A stretch of 64,000 nucleotides of DNA from Dactylis glomerata. Its lineage: Eukaryota > Streptophyta > Magnoliopsida > Poales > Poaceae. Shown here piece after piece: positions 34,427 to 45,791 of the stretch (position 1 is the first letter of the stretch; every line of letters starts with the position of its first letter). Position numbers and translations under genes: made by a program. Location: NCBI GenBank assembly GCA_007115705.1, contig QXEO01000432.1, forward strand, positions 558,001 to 622,000, given 5' to 3'. The notes below the pieces were generated by a model, which did no database searches, was not told the origin of the DNA, and saw only the letters and a program-made list of their open reading frames with translations.

Positions 34427-34438
34427 TGGTATCAGATT
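34427..34438 (+). other. Primer-binding site of element C
   Basis: TGGTATCAGATT two bases past the LTR end. Confidence 0.85.
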
Positions 34439-35567
34439 TCAGGTTGATCGGTGAGATTTACTGTTTTTGTAGTCTAGATTGCATCTTCATACCTAGAATC
34501 CACGAAAAAGCCAGAAATATTAGGATTAGATCTTTTCCCAGAAATAGTTCGAGCCTTTGCATCTTTGCTTTTCAGTATTTGCATTGTTGAATTCGTGTCT
34601 GCATCGTCGTGTCGAGTGCTGGTCGTAGCATCTTGATCCTTAGAGTTTCGAGTTCTGTTCACATACGTCTTGCCGCTGCCGCCGCACCGCCACCACCAAA
34701 AACCCTAGCCACCACCACCACTCGTTTCCGCATCGCCACCATAATCATCCCCACCGCAGCCATCGACCGCTGCCACCCCCACCCTCATTACCGCCGCCAC
34801 AACCTTTCCCCTGACTTAGGGTTTCATTCCCTATTCCGCTTGAAAAAAACGAAAAAAAAGGAGGGGATGTGGGGCCGAACCAGCTACCCCACGCCGCACC
34901 TAATTCTCAGGTAAAAAATAAAATTATATTGGAAATTTTCTCTGTCGTGCTGTCGCGCTGTTTTGGGTAGTTTTTTCTGCAAACTTTAACTGGCCATAAC
35001 TTTTGCATACGAACTCTATTTTCGACGTGCGACCTATCAAACTGTCTAGAATTAAAAGTTATATCGAAAAACTACCAAAAGTGACTCATAATCGTCAAAA
35101 ATGTGAGGGAAGGGTGAGTTTTTGGCCTCTTAAGTTTCAGAACCAGCAATTTTCTGTGATCTTCACTTATATCTTGCTTTTGAGCTATTCCTTTGGGCTT
35201 CTGGCCACCGTGCATTGACTAGTTGGTGTCCTAGGCTCGCGTCTCTAGCACGATCTAGCCTACGGCCAGCACGGTACCGTCGTTGAGCATTTATTCAACT
35301 TGTTGCATTGCTATTTTGAATTGTTGCTACAGATATCGCAGCCTCCTATAGCTCTACATATCTCTACGACCGTGTGCTGACACCACCTTGCAATCGCTTA
35401 ACCACATCTTCACAAGCTTTGACTACAAAGGATCGTGATCACTCTTGTTGCTTGGTAAGAACGGGTAAGAGCTTTGGTTTTTGCTTGACGGATTACACGG
35501 TTTTCTACCAAATCGTCTGCCATACATACACCGCTTTAGAGTTTCCTATTTCTTGTGAGTCCTAACC
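34439..35567 (+). other. Leader of element C
   Basis: Untranslated leader with a CCACCACC-type C-rich segment (34675-34800) and a short A-rich run. It shares blocks with the leader of C' and in reverse complement with that of F. No gene is seen. Confidence 0.7.
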
Positions 35568-37351
35568 ATGGCAGGATCGGAGGAGAAAGATGACCAGGAC
35601 CCGGAGACAATGACGAGCGCAGAGTTACATAGTCACTTTACACAGCTCGTGGGCAATCATGTGCAAGACGTCGAAAAACAAAATGCCGACACTATGGAGA
35701 GGATCGATGGTCTCGAAACCTCTTTCGCGCAGTAGCTTCACACTCGATTCCAGGAGATGATGGTGCGTCTACCTCCGCCACCGGCGGCTGCTCCCCAGCC
35801 GCCGGCTCCCCAACCGGCTGCTGGCCAGCCGGCCGCTCCCCAACCGGTCCAGCACAGGCATGCCCGGCGTGTCCCACGCAACGGGCCTCATGCCGCTGCA
35901 GGTGTTGCAATCCTGGATGAGCCCGCTGTTGATTACTATGGGGCAGATGACTTCACAGACAAGAACGAGGTGTCCGACGAGGTCCTCCAGCCACCTCTTG
36001 GTCATCTGCGCGCTAATCACCCCCATGCACGACGCCATCAACGACCGCTGGTACGTGATGACGATCATATTGCTAAACTAAAATTAAATATTCCACCTTT
36101 TGAGGGACGTTACAATCCCGATGCGTATCTCTCTTGGGAATTAGAAGTAGAACAACGTTTTGCTTGTTTAGCTTATCTGGAAGATAAACGTGTTACTACT
36201 GCTACTTGTGAGTTCACTAGTTTTGCTTCTATATGGTGGTCTGAATATTGTCGCGCACATCTTACTAATCCACCTACTACTTGGGATGCTTTAAAACGGC
36301 TATGCGTACTCGTTTTGTACCTCCATACTACCAACGTGATTTGCTCAAAAAGTTAGCTCGTTTAGAACAAGGCAAAAATTCTGTAGAGGAATATTATCAG
36401 GAATTACAACCTGGCATGATTCGTTGTGATATAGAAAGAAGATAATGAGGCCTTACTTGCTAGATTTTTTGATGGGTTAAATAAAGAGATTCAAAAATTT
36501 CTAGAATATAAGGAATATAATACTATCAATGGTTTATTTCACCTTGCTTGCAAAGCTGAATGTGAAGTGCATGACAGGAGAGCTGCGGCAAGAACTAACT
36601 TTTTTGCAGGGTGTTCTACTTCATGGGCACCAAGGACGCCGTATACACCACGTACTCCTGCACCTTCGCCTTCACCGACCACACCACCAAGACCTTCTAG
36701 TGCTCCAGCGCCACCATCAACAAGGGGTGCTCCCGTTGGTCCTGCCACAAGTTCTTCATCATCCATGGCATCTACAGGGAAGACAAGTAAAGTAAAATGT
36801 CACAAATGCACAGGACTTGGCCATTATGCACGTGATTGTCCAACTGATCAGGTGATGGTTGTTCTTGAGGATGGAGGATACGATTCAGCTAGTGACTATG
36901 ATGAGGATACTTTGGCTCTCATTACACATGAGGAACAACAAGCTGCAGCACCTACCGCGACAGATTCACAATATATGAGTGCGGAAGCTGCTGAACAATA
37001 TCCTACATTGGTTGCACAGCGAGTTTTGAGTGTCCAACTCACTCAGGCTGAACCAAATCAGCGCCAGTAATTTGTTCCATACCAAGGGAGTTGTCAAAGA
37101 TCGATGTGTGTGCATAATAATTGATGGAGGGAGCTGCAACAACTTGGTAAGTCTAGAGATGGTCGAGAAGCTATCTATTACTACCCTCCCTCCTCCTCGG
37201 CCTTATTACATTCAATGGTTCAACAACAACGGCAAAGTTAAGGTAACATGTAATGTTCGTGTGCATTTTTCTATTGCCGCATATGATGATTATGTTGAGT
37301 GTGATGTTGTTCCTATGCAAGCATGCACCCTTTTACTTGGTAGACCATGGC
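35568..37351 (+). pseudogene. Element C gag and first part of protease
   Basis: Starts at the ATG 35568-35570 (Met-Ala-Gly-Ser-Glu-Glu-Lys-Asp-Asp). An in-frame TAG is codon 56 (35733-35735). The gag core (Pro-Phe-Glu-Gly-Arg-Tyr, Trp-Glu-Leu-Glu-Val-Glu-Gln) is intact to a frameshift near 36290, and another lies near 36440. A Pro/Thr-rich linker and the CCHC knuckle CHKCTGLGHYARDC follow near 36800-36840. A one-base insertion near 37069 shifts the frame before the retropepsin (Ile-Asp-Gly-Gly-Ser-Cys-Asn-Asn-Leu). Element D interrupts just after Leu-Leu-Gly-Arg-Pro. All the disabling changes are small, so this is ordinary decay of a gag-pol gene. Confidence 0.85.
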
Positions 37352-37908
37352 TGATATGGGCACGAAGGAGGAGGTGAAGCCCAATTTCAAGACTCCGCCA
37401 GGATGAGGGCAGCTTGAAGATTGGCACGCTGGGACGACCTACGATATGTGATAATTAAGTCTAAGGATGTGTCAATAATCTATATCTACGTCCATGCTAT
37501 TTCATTAGCCAGGTCATGTTCTGGGCCACCTAGGTTTTATTTTGTGTTTTGGGTTTGGGCATGTCCAAGCCCAATAGTTTCTGGCCATCTATATAAGGAG
37601 GCCAGCCGTCTAGGGTTTAGGGGAGTTCAGTTGTTTTAGTCAAAAACTATCGTGTGCTCCACCGTGTATCATCCCTCCGGGGAAACGGCGCTGTCGTGTT
37701 ATCAAATAGAGATTGCTACGAGGGTTCATGTGTTCATCAAGAATTATCAGGCTCAGGTTTGAGGCATGGTGATTTTCATCATGTTGCTTGCTGGATTCGT
37801 TCCTTTTCTTCAGTTGACGTTCTTCGCGTTATTGGAAGATTTCTATCTGGTTGACTCACTGTGAAAGATCGGGACAAAACTAGAGGATCATCGGCGTGAT
37901 CCTAATCA
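37352..37908 (+). repeat. 5' LTR of element D
   Basis: 557 bp, TGATATGGGCACG...GATCCTAATCA. The TATA box TATATAA is at 37590-37596. Confidence 0.9.
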
Positions 37909-37910
37909 TG

Positions 37911-37922
37911 TGGTATCAAATT
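37911..37922 (+). other. Primer-binding site of element D
   Basis: TGGTATCAAATT, one mismatch to the TGGTATCAGATT of other elements here, two bases past the LTR end. Confidence 0.75.
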
Positions 37923-38705
37923 ACTGGGTTTATCACTGCGAGTATTTTCAGTTGATCTGCAGATTGTTCGTCATCGGGAATTTTTAGATTGGCAGATTGT
38001 TCATCATCGGCAATTTTTAGATAGGCAAGTTCGGTGATTGATCAAGAGAAAAGTCTTTTCAATTTGCCTTGAGCGATTGTTTTTCCGCTGAAGTTCTGAT
38101 CTGCCTTGAAGATCTGGTCGTGAGCTCCGATCAATTCTGGTCCAGGCAAGATCGATCATCTAGTGGCGAAATTTTCCTGACCAATTGATCCACATCCATA
38201 TCACGATCCATCTGGGCAGCACACTCCTTTGCAGCTCCGATCGAGGAGAGTCCAAGAAGTGCAAGTACCAGATCCAATCGAGCAGTCCTTGGATTGAGTT
38301 CCAGATCCGATCGGTACAGGAAAAAAACGAGCGATCGCTCGAGCGCCTGCCCACGGAGGACGTCGGTCTCCAGGTGCATCGCTCGCCTCGCCCCGCGCTC
38401 TCGACAGGTCCCGCACAGTCTGCCTAGCGGGCCAGCCCAGCTGATCTCGGCTCTCGCCTGGAACGTCGCTGTGGGCACGATCGCCAGGAGGATCGCCGGG
38501 ACCACCAGCCTTGCTCGCGCGCTTCACCATAGAGGCGGTCTGTAGTCGAGCGCGTCCCAGCACCGCGGGCGCTCGCGGGATCACTGTCAAGTGTTTGTTT
38601 TGGTACGAATTATTCTGTAGAAATTTTGTACATTGACAGTTGTGTCAAGCAGTTCAACAAGAGTTTTTCAGCAATCAGTGACGGCTAGGCATTAGTAAAC
38701 ATAAG
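37923..38705 (+). other. Leader of element D
   Basis: Untranslated leader. A 30-bp-scale partial duplication around ATTGTTCGTCATCGGGAATTTTTAG lies at 37965-38025 and a GC-rich block at 38330-38580. The open frames in the block are on both strands and unsupported. Confidence 0.65.
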
Positions 38706-40461
38706 ATGGCGTCTTTTCCGGGAGATTATTACGGCAAAAGGTGTCATAGTGGCAAGAAGTCAGGTGACATTTTCAATGACTATCTTGATCTGTTAGACGA
38801 CGTAGCATGTGCTGAAGATTAGCTCAATTGGCAACTGAACCACAATGCAACAGTTGCGGAATTTGAGTCATGGGAACGTCATATGCTACATGGTCTTTAT
38901 AGATGTGCTACCTATAGTCACAACATGGACGATTCTACACGTTTTGTTCTTACAGACTGACGTGTGGATATAAAGCTACACAATTGGTGGCAAAAAGCAT
39001 TGTGGGAGATGCGCATTACCTCTGCAACTTGGGCGAATTTTAGAAAATTTCTGTGAGAGTGCTTTATACCTGCTAGTACCGTGGTTCCTTCTCCAAAGCC
39101 CATGGTAACCATAGAAGTAATTAAGCAACCACCCAAAGTTGTCCATGGGATAGAGGATGTTGGAAAGAGCATAGCTCCTATACCAAAGGTCGCGACATCT
39201 ATGACTACTCATGAGAAGTTGACAGTTGTTCCATTGCCAACAATTAGCAAGGTGGCAGCCACGATTTCTGAATTGTCAGCGGTTGATGTTGTCAAGGCTG
39301 ATATTGTCAAGGATGTCGTGGAGGAGGTTGTACAATTTGAGTGGGCTGAATATGCAACTCAAAAGAGTACATGATGAGACTTGTATGACAGCGGATAGAG
39401 GCCAGCGATGGAATTTATTTCAGGCGCAGTGCATAATCAAAGGCAAAGCATGCAAGTTGATGATTGACAGTGGTAGTTACTATAATGGTATTAGCAAGTC
39501 AGTTGTGGAGGCTTTGGATTTATCCACATGGCGTATTCCTGAACCAAGGCATGTTGAGTGGGTTAATAGCTGCGTTATGTTGAAGATTACTCACAAGGTG
39601 CATGTGCCATTTATAGTTGTTGACTATGTTGATGAGGTGCAATGCGATGTGTTGCCATTGGAGGTGTGTGGACTGTTACTTGGACGCCCATGGCAGTATG
39701 ATCGTTATGCTATACATGCTGGGAGAGCACATACATATTCCTTTATGCATGATGGCAAACATCGGACTTTGAAGCCTATGAGAAATGATCAAATCAAGTC
39801 TGATGTCATGTTGGTGGTTCGCAAGGAGAACTTGCATAAAGCTAAGCCACAACCAGGGCTAGCTAAGGTGTAGCATGAGGAGCATGATGCGACAAGCGTC
39901 AGTGGTGATATTGTTTCAGCCAAGCCTGTAGATGACAAGCCAGTTGTTCTTGTTAGTGACAAGCCGGTTGAAGTCAAGCCTCATGTTGATGATAGGAAGG
40001 ATATGTCAGCATGTGTTCCATGTGTTCCACTTCCAGTTCGTGCTGACATGGATGTTCAGACCGATGACGGTGGTGCTGATCGCGCTTCGGTGCATATGGT
40101 GTCGCGGGTAGTCAGCCACCGTTTTGTGAGAACATCTCGGAAACGTTTTGTTGGAGCAGCAGTACGTGTGCATAAAGGCAAGGATGGACGTGTTCGTCAG
40201 TTGTGTGGCACGGGCATTACTACTTTGCAGGGTCGTGCGCAGAAGGTTCATCTTCAGTAGCAAAGAGCTCCATCAAGGGTTGAGAAGAAGAAGGTGGAGG
40301 CGCCTAAGTACAAGTTTATTTGGCAAAGAAAAGAGGTGCAACCACCCAGGGCTGTATCAGGTCGAGCAGGCCAAGAGGGAGGACGTGGTGTGGAAGGTAG
40401 GCAAGACTTGAAGGCAACCAAGACGCGTGATGATTGTGATGATATGACGCCACCCTTTTGA
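38706..40461 (+). pseudogene. Element D gag-like / retropepsin / novel-tail polyprotein
   Basis: Starts at the ATG 38706. The gag-like part carries three in-frame stops (one TAG, then two TGA) and the core motif His-Asn-Trp-Trp-Gln-Lys...Thr-Trp-Ala-Asn-Phe. A frameshift near 39340 leads into the retropepsin (active site Met-Ile-Asp-Ser-Gly-Ser, then Leu-Leu-Leu-Gly-Arg-Pro-Trp-Gln-Tyr-Asp). The C-terminal region matches that of element E: Val-Ser-Asp-Lys-Pro-Val-Glu-Val-Lys-Pro repeats, Arg-Phe-Val-Gly-Ala-Ala, and a Lys/Arg-rich end with Tyr-Lys-Phe-Ile-Trp. It is broken by TAG codons at about 39871 and 40258. Two copies sharing the same domain order argue that this is a real non-autonomous polyprotein and not a random deletion product. 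Confidence 0.8.
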
Positions 40462-40494
40462 GCAGACCCTCACGCGTTGGGGACAACGCTTTTT

Positions 40495-40506
40495 GAAGGG
40501 GGAGGA
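40495..40506 (+). other. Polypurine tract of element D
   Basis: GAAGGGGGAGGA directly before the 3' LTR. Confidence 0.85.
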
Positions 40507-41063
40507 TGATATGGGCATGAAGGAGGAGGTGAAGCCCAATTTCAGGACTCCGCTAGGATGAGGGCAGCTTAAAGATTGGCACGCTAGGACGACCTACGAT
40601 ATGTGATAATTAAGTCTAAGGCTGTGCCAATAATCTATATCTATGTCCATGTTATTTCATTAGCCAGGTCATGCTGTGGGCCACCTAGGTTTTATTTTGT
40701 GTTTTGGGTTTGGGCCTGTCCAAGCCCAATAGTTTCTGGCCATCTATATAAGGAGGCCAGCCATCTAGGGTTTAGGGGAGTTCAGTTGTTTAGTCGAAAA
40801 CTATCGTGTGCTCCACCATGTATCGTCCCTCCAGGGAAATGGCGCTGCCGTGTTACCAAATAAAGATTGCTGCGAGGGTTCTTGTGTTCATCAAGAATTA
40901 TCAGGCTCATGTTTGAGGCATGGTGATCTTCTTCATATTGCTTGCTAGATTCGTTCCTCTTCTTCAGGTGACGTTCTTCGCGTTATTGGAAGATTTATAT
41001 CCGGGTAGACTCACTGTGAAAGATCGGGACAAAACTCAAGGATCACCGGCGTGATCCTTATCA
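40507..41063 (+). repeat. 3' LTR of element D
   Basis: 557 bp, ending GATCCTTATCA, then the ATGGC duplication. Confidence 0.9.
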
Positions 41064-41068
41064 ATGGC

Positions 41069-43200
41069 AATTTGATAGAAATTATATACACCATGGTGCA
41101 ACAAATCAGTATACTTTTGTTCATAATGATAAACCAATTGTGTTACTGCCTATGTCTCCTGAGAGTATTTTAAAAGATGATCTTGCTAGAGCTAGTAGAA
41201 CACACACTGAACAGAAAAAGATGAGCGAAAATCAAATTATTGCTAAGGAAATTATGCCTTCAAAAAGTACTACTAAACCTAGACCTCCACATGCTCATGA
41301 AATTTGTTTGAAGAGTACTTGTTTACTAGCTAGCAAAACTGATATTTCTGAGATAGATATACACACTACTGAATGTTATGCAATTATTTGCACAGATACC
41401 TTGTTTTCATTTGACAAAGGTTATATTCGCAAAGGTTATATTCGCAAAGGTTATATTCACAAAGGTTATATTCACAAAGAGATTCAGCGACAAATACAAG
41501 AACTTCTCGACAAAGGTTATATTCGCAAGTCTCTTAGTCCATGCGTTGTTCCTATTATTTTGGTATCTAAGAAAGATGGTTCTTGGCGCTTGTGTACTGA
41601 TTGTAGAGCTATCAATAATATTACGAATCGATATCGTCATCCTATTCCTCGATTAGATGATATGCTTGATGAATTAAGTGGCTCTACCATGTTCTCTAAA
41701 GTTGGTTTGCGTAGTGGATACCACCAAATTCGTATGAAACTAGGCGATGAATGGAAAACAACATTTAAAACTAAGTTTGGATTATATGAGTGGTTAGTAA
41801 TGCCTTTTGGTTTAACTAATGCACCCAACACCTTCATGAGATTAATGAACGAAGTTTTCCGTGCTTTTATTGGCCGTTTTGTGGTGGTATACTTTGATGA
41901 TATTCTCATTTATAGCAAATCTTTAGAGGAACATTTGGAACATCTATGTGTTGTTTTTAATGCTTCACGTGATGCACGCTTGTTTGGTAACCTCGCAAAG
42001 TGCACCTTTTGCACCGATCGAGTTGTGTTTCATGGCTATGTTGTTACAGCGCAGGGTATTGAAGTTGATCCCGCCAAGATTGAAGCTATTTCTAGTTGGC
42101 CGCAGCCTAAAACAGTCACACAAGTGCGGAGTTTTCTTGGTCTCGCTGGATTTTATATGCGCTTTGTGAAACATTTTGGTTCCATTGTTGCGTCGCTGAA
42201 TGAGTTGACAAAGAAAGATGTGCCCTTCACTTGGGGAGATGCGCAGCAAGATGCTTTCCTACTGCTGAAAGACAGGTTAACACATGCTCCATTACTCCAA
42301 CTTCCTGATTTTAATAAAACTTTTGAGTTGGAATGTGATCTTAGTGGTATTGGGTTGGGAGGTGTGTTGTTACAAGATAGTAAACCTGTCGCATATTTTA
42401 GTGAAAAACTGAGTGAGCCAAGTCTGAACTATTCTACTTATGATAAAGAATTATATGCTCTTGTTTGGACATTAGAAACTTGGCAACATTATTTATGGCC
42501 TAAAGAATTTGTTATACATTCTGATCATGAATCTTTGAAGCATATTCATAGTCAAGCTAAACTGAATAAGCGACATGTTAAGTGGGTTGAGTTTATTGAA
42601 TCTTTTCCTTATGTCATTAAACACAAAAAGGGTAACGATAATGTTACTGCTGATGCTTTGTCGCGCCGCTATACCATGCTTAATCAACTTGACTACAAAT
42701 TTTTTGGTTTGGAAACAATTAAAGGACAATATGAGCACGATGTTGAATTCAATGATATATTGCTGAATTGTAAAGAGGGTAGAACTTGGAACAAATTCAT
42801 CCTCAACGACGGATTTGTGTTTCACGCTAACAAGCTATGCATCCCGGATGGCTCTGTTCATCTTTTGTTGTTGCAGGAGGCACATGGAGGAGGTTTAATG
42901 GGTCACTTTGGCGTAAAGAAGACGGAGGACGTACTTGCTGCACACTTTTTCTGGCCACGAATGCGTAGAGATGTTGAGAGATTTGTTGCTCACTGCACTA
43001 CATGTCAAAAAGCTAAGTCTCGCCTTAATCCTCATGGTTTATACATGCCTCTTCTTGTTCCTAGTGTGCCTTGGGAACATATTTCTATGGATTTCATTTT
43101 GGGATTACCTCGCACATAGAATGGGAGGGATAGTATTTTTGTGGTCATAGACAGATTTTCTAAGATGGCACATTTTATACCTTGTCATAAGAGTAATGAT
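41069..43200 (+). pseudogene. Element C pol: end of protease, RT, RNase H, integrase start
   Basis: Resumes after element D in the frame that completes Arg-Pro-Trp-Gln-Phe-Asp and stays open to a TAG at 43117-43119. Unusually, the ~60-codon linker between protease and RT is replaced by four copies of a 15-bp unit (Lys-Gly-Tyr-Ile-Arg/His). RT follows with Asp-Cys-Arg-Ala-Ile-Asn-Asn, Phe-Gly-Leu-Thr-Asn-Ala-Pro and the Phe-Asp-Asp triplet. RNase H and the integrase His2Cys2 region (His-Phe-Gly-Val, Cys-Thr-Thr-Cys) come next, then Ser-Met-Asp-Phe. The RT motif Val-Asp-Leu-Arg has become Val-Gly-Leu-Arg, losing the first catalytic Asp. After the TAG the frame continues for ~27 codons and is cut at 43200 by LTR I. 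Confidence 0.88.
41416..41475 (+). repeat. 15-bp in-frame minisatellite in element C pol
   Basis: Four units of AAAGGTTATATTCGC / ...CAC at 41416, 41431, 41446 and 41461, encoding Lys-Gly-Tyr-Ile-Arg/His. The same 15-mer occurs once more at 41512-41526, its normal place in RT. Confidence 0.92.
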
Positions 43201-43817
43201 TGATAAGGGGTTGCCTGATCTTCTCAGTGAGCCGAAGTAGATGGATGATAACTTGGTGGATAATCTGTGAGACGCACACACAACCCTAGGGATATTCGAG
43301 ACACCACACACCTGCGCACGTAGCCGCCGACCATGAAGCGGTTCTGCAATCTCCTAATTCCCAATGGAACAGCAGATCACACTTGAATTCTCAGTAGCAA
43401 AACTCCAGATCGAAACAAACTTGGAGTGGGGTAGATATTCCTAGCGAAACACAGAGGAATATATGATTTCAGAGAAAAGCTTACAAGCAATTTTGTTCTG
43501 ATGTTTTGGGGTGATCTAAACATAGTCTAAATGACACAAGGGGGTGCCCCAGGGGTACTTAAAGGGGTTGGGGCGTCCTGCGCAAAAACCTGGCCCAAAA
43601 CCAACCTGCTTTGGGCCCAAACGGACCGGTTTGACTCAAACTGGTACATACCGACCCATACATGGGTTTGGCCTATTTTGGCATGCAAGCCATGAGTGTG
43701 GCGCGCCTTAGACTCGTAGACATCACGTCGAAGGCTGTCCTAGCGCGCCATCTCGTGCTCTCTCTCATGTAGACTTGATGTTCTGGTGATCTCCGGGCGC
43801 CTGCCTCCCTCACCTCC
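43201..43817 (-). repeat. LTR I (H/B family), part 1
   Basis: Minus-strand LTR starting TGATAAGGGGTTGCCTGATC at 43201. It matches the H LTR to the point where element J is inserted (CCTCC at 43813-43817 is the J target copy). It has no internal region attached, so it is a solo or truncated LTR. It ends the pol of element C. Confidence 0.8.
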
Positions 43818-44636
43818 TGATGAGGATACAATCATGGATCATGCTGATTTTGAGTGTTTGAGCTGGAAGGAAATATTGAGTCTAATTGATGATTATTATA
43901 AGGTGAATTCTTTCCTAGTTGAAAAGAATGTATTGATATCTCCGAATTATATACTACCTAAAGTGATGTACTATGTTGTATTTAGGTATGTCATCTGTCA
44001 AGATATCGCCATGCGGGAGGAGAGGGAGGACGACGATCAAGACACAAGTGGAGATCAAGTCTGCATGAGCACGAGCATGTAATGGCGCACTAGGACTACC
44101 TACGACACGATGTCTACACGTCTAAGGCGCGCCACACACATGGCCTGCGTGCCAGAAATAGGCCGAACCCATATATGGGTCGGTATGTACTCGTTTGAGT
44201 CGAACCGAGTCAGTTTGGGCCCAAACCAGGTTGGTTTTGGGCCAGGTCCATGTTGAGGACGCCCCAGCCTCCCTTAAGTAGCCAGGGGCACCCCCTCAAG
44301 TCGGGGAGACCACGTTTAAACAAAACCCTAGTTTCTAGACAGAACCAAGTGTTCCTCTGAAATTATTCGCACCAATTCGTATCGATCTGGTGTTTGTTCT
44401 TCTGAAAGTCTGAGTGTAATCTGCTGTTCCATTAGGAATTAGTATATTGCATCACCGCTTCGTGGTCGGCGGCTACGTGCGCAAGCGTGTGACGTTGCGA
44501 ATATCCAAAGGGTTGAGAGCTGTTGCGCTGGCAGCAGGGATTAGCCGGAGAGTTTACAGCGACACTCGAGTTATCTTCATCACCATCATCGCCATCTACA
44601 TCGCGCTCGCTGAGAAGATCGGGACACCCCTTATCA
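43818..44636 (+). repeat. 5' LTR of element J
   Basis: 819 bp, TGATGAGGATACAATC...ACACCCCTTATCA. Its first ~265 bases encode the tail of the J protein in the 3' copy. Confidence 0.92.
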
Positions 44637-44639
44637 TCT

Positions 44640-44651
44640 TGGTATGAGATT
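44640..44651 (+). other. Primer-binding site of element J
   Basis: TGGTATGAGATT, one change from the TGGTATCAGATT in element H. Confidence 0.75.
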
Positions 44652-45791
44652 CCAGCGTTTACTCGGTGAGCATCCACAAATTCATCCCCGTAAATTTGTT
44701 TTTGTTTTTGTCCTATACAGAAAAAGCCACAAAAAAATTAGGGTTCTTAGTTTCGCCATAGCCTAGATTGCATCGAGGTACTGGTTTTAGTCGCTGATCG
44801 TCTTTTCGCGTATCTTTTCATTCAATCTGTAGGAGTCTAGGACCCTCGTTCTTTTCTGTATCTTCGTCGCGGATTTCGTCTTTGTTTGATCCCTCTTTGA
44901 TCTCCTTCTTCTTCCTTAGTCTGCACGTTTGTTTGGAGTCGTTCTTCTTCACGTTATTCCCAGATCCGATCGATCTCTAGCAAAAAAAAAGGACGCCGCA
45001 CGCACTCGACCAGACAAAGGTAGCTTTTTGTCTGGTGCAAAGCGTAATCCTTAAAAAAAAACCAGAAAACACACGCACTCGATCAGACATAATCAGTTTT
45101 TTGTCTGGCCTCGCGCGTAGGCTTTTCCAGGCCAGTTCGTTTACTTAAACAAAAAAAAGAGACAAACTTCTTTGTCCGTTTCGCGTCGCCGACGCGCTGC
45201 CGTGCATTTTCGGCGTCGTATATCTCTGGCGCGACATATTTTTTGTCGATTTCTCTACCGCGACAGCCTGTTACCACTGTGTCTATATAGCGTCCTTTCT
45301 ACACGATTTTGATCGCTTTAGCTACAGCCTGTCTACAACATCGTGTTAGGAGCTTACCCATACGAGACTAGCTACTTCGTGCTCATCAGGCTGCTGCCGT
45401 GTGCGCAATCTTGTGCCTGTTCGTCGAGCCAGTGCTAGCGTCTCTCTTGTGCATTGCAACACGAGCTACTGTGCGTTGTCACTTATATCTTTTTGAGCTC
45501 ACTTTTCAGAGTTGCTTTGCCCCGTTTATCTCCACCGTGTGTGTTTCCGTGGGTCTTTGTCATACGATCAGCACTAGGACTTGTATTTCGGTGTAGTTAG
45601 GTATCCATACCAAGCCCCACCATATACCCTGGTTTGTCATGTGATAGTTTCTTATACCCTCGGTATTCGCTTCATCACATCCGCACGCGTTCTGCCAGTA
45701 CAAGTTGGTAAGCTTTCATAATTCACTTTGGAATGGTAAGATACCTTGTTCTTTCAGTTTTGAGTGAGCTGAGAGTTCCACCATATATATA
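44652..45791 (+). other. Leader of element J
   Basis: A 1.1-kb untranslated leader shared with elements B (reverse complement of about 3680-4900) and H (about 54600-55335). Shared leader sequence is where a packaging signal would be expected. No gene is seen. Confidence 0.7.

Larger units (their letters stand above)
37352..41063 (+). mobile_element. Element D: complete non-autonomous gypsy-like element
   Basis: A 3712-bp element with 557-bp LTRs at both ends, primer site, leader, one degraded ORF and a polypurine tract, flanked by ATGGC at 37347-37351 and 41064-41068. There is no RT or integrase. By eye the two LTRs differ at roughly 40 positions (about 7%), so it is older than its relative E. 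It splits the protease of element C. Confidence 0.92.
33512..43200 (+). mobile_element. Element C: CRM-like gypsy element, 3'-truncated
   Basis: Plus-strand Ty3/gypsy element with 5' LTR, primer site, leader, gag and pol up to the start of the integrase catalytic core. At 43201 a minus-strand LTR (I) begins and the rest of pol and the 3' LTR are missing. Element D is inserted in the protease region (TSD ATGGC). The proteins are close to those of element F. Confidence 0.9.

Noticed and set aside
37352..37352. Protease-region insertion point of element D as a targeted site
   Set aside because: D is inserted next to the Gly-Arg-Pro-Trp codons of the C protease, but with a single case there is no basis for claiming site preference.
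41416..41526. Short regular repeats that could suggest a CRISPR array
   Set aside because: Units are contiguous 15-mers without spacers and encode a pentapeptide in frame; this is a minisatellite in a retrotransposon.
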